Positions 6,160 to 6,205 of a DNA stretch of 6,205 nucleotides are shown here, piece by piece. Within the stretch, counting starts at the first letter, position 1. Each line of letters opens with the position of its first letter. The translations under genes were made by a program, and so were the position numbers. The notes under the pieces were generated by a model. It was not told where the DNA came from and did not search any database. It worked only from the letters and a program-made list of their open reading frames with translations. The stretch comes from CAZLBC01 sp964557575 (GTDB lineage Bacteria; Planctomycetota; Phycisphaerae; SM23-33): NCBI GenBank assembly GCA_964557575.1, contig CAZLBC010000169.1, positions 1 through 6,205 on the forward strand, read 5' to 3'.

Positions 6160-6205
6160 CTGCAGCGGGACCGGCCGCCGTAACCGGCGTTCCGTTCGCT
6201 TCTTA

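Noticed and set aside
1..6205. CRISPR array, tRNA, rRNA or transposase gene
   Set aside because: No regularly spaced repeats, cloverleaf, rRNA signature or transposase motif was seen on either strand.

Overview
This is a GC-rich bacterial window with six protein-coding genes and one unusual structured intergenic element. The gene mix suggests a planctomycete or related PVC-type environmental bacterium: a divergent URO-D-fold protein, a secreted propeller protein resembling oligogalacturonate lyases, a secreted M14 carboxypeptidase, a ROK sugar kinase and a stand-alone double-ACT protein. This taxonomic guess is an inference from gene content; the window holds no rRNA or marker gene.

Layout. 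The left 1 kb is a minus-strand gene for a uroporphyrinogen-decarboxylase-superfamily protein that runs off the left edge. About 355 bp separate it from a plus-strand cluster. Most of that gap is a 170-bp imperfect foldback (1117-1286). It has perfect 16-bp ends that begin with TATA and almost the whole unit pairs with itself. Candidate promoters lie on both sides. The plus-strand cluster then runs: exported beta-propeller protein (1372-2643), exported M14 zinc carboxypeptidase (2640-3821), Dph6-like ATP-pyrophosphatase-domain protein (3821-4507) and ROK kinase (4549-5523). The first three genes overlap by a few bases or one base, so they are probably translationally coupled, and the ROK gene follows after 41 bp. 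A 147-bp gap with a TATAAT box precedes a separate gene for a 140-residue protein with two ACT-like domains (5671-6093). The last 112 bp hold only GC-rich hairpins and a short T-run.

How the genes may work together (inference). The two exported enzymes could attack extracellular or periplasmic material: the propeller protein on an acidic polysaccharide and the M14 enzyme on a peptide or acyl-amino linkage. The ROK kinase could phosphorylate a released sugar. The Dph6-like protein and the ACT protein have no obvious place in that scheme. The clearest non-genic signal is the foldback element. Its imperfections are G-T apposition twelve times and A-C never when read on the plus strand, which points to folding as plus-strand RNA.
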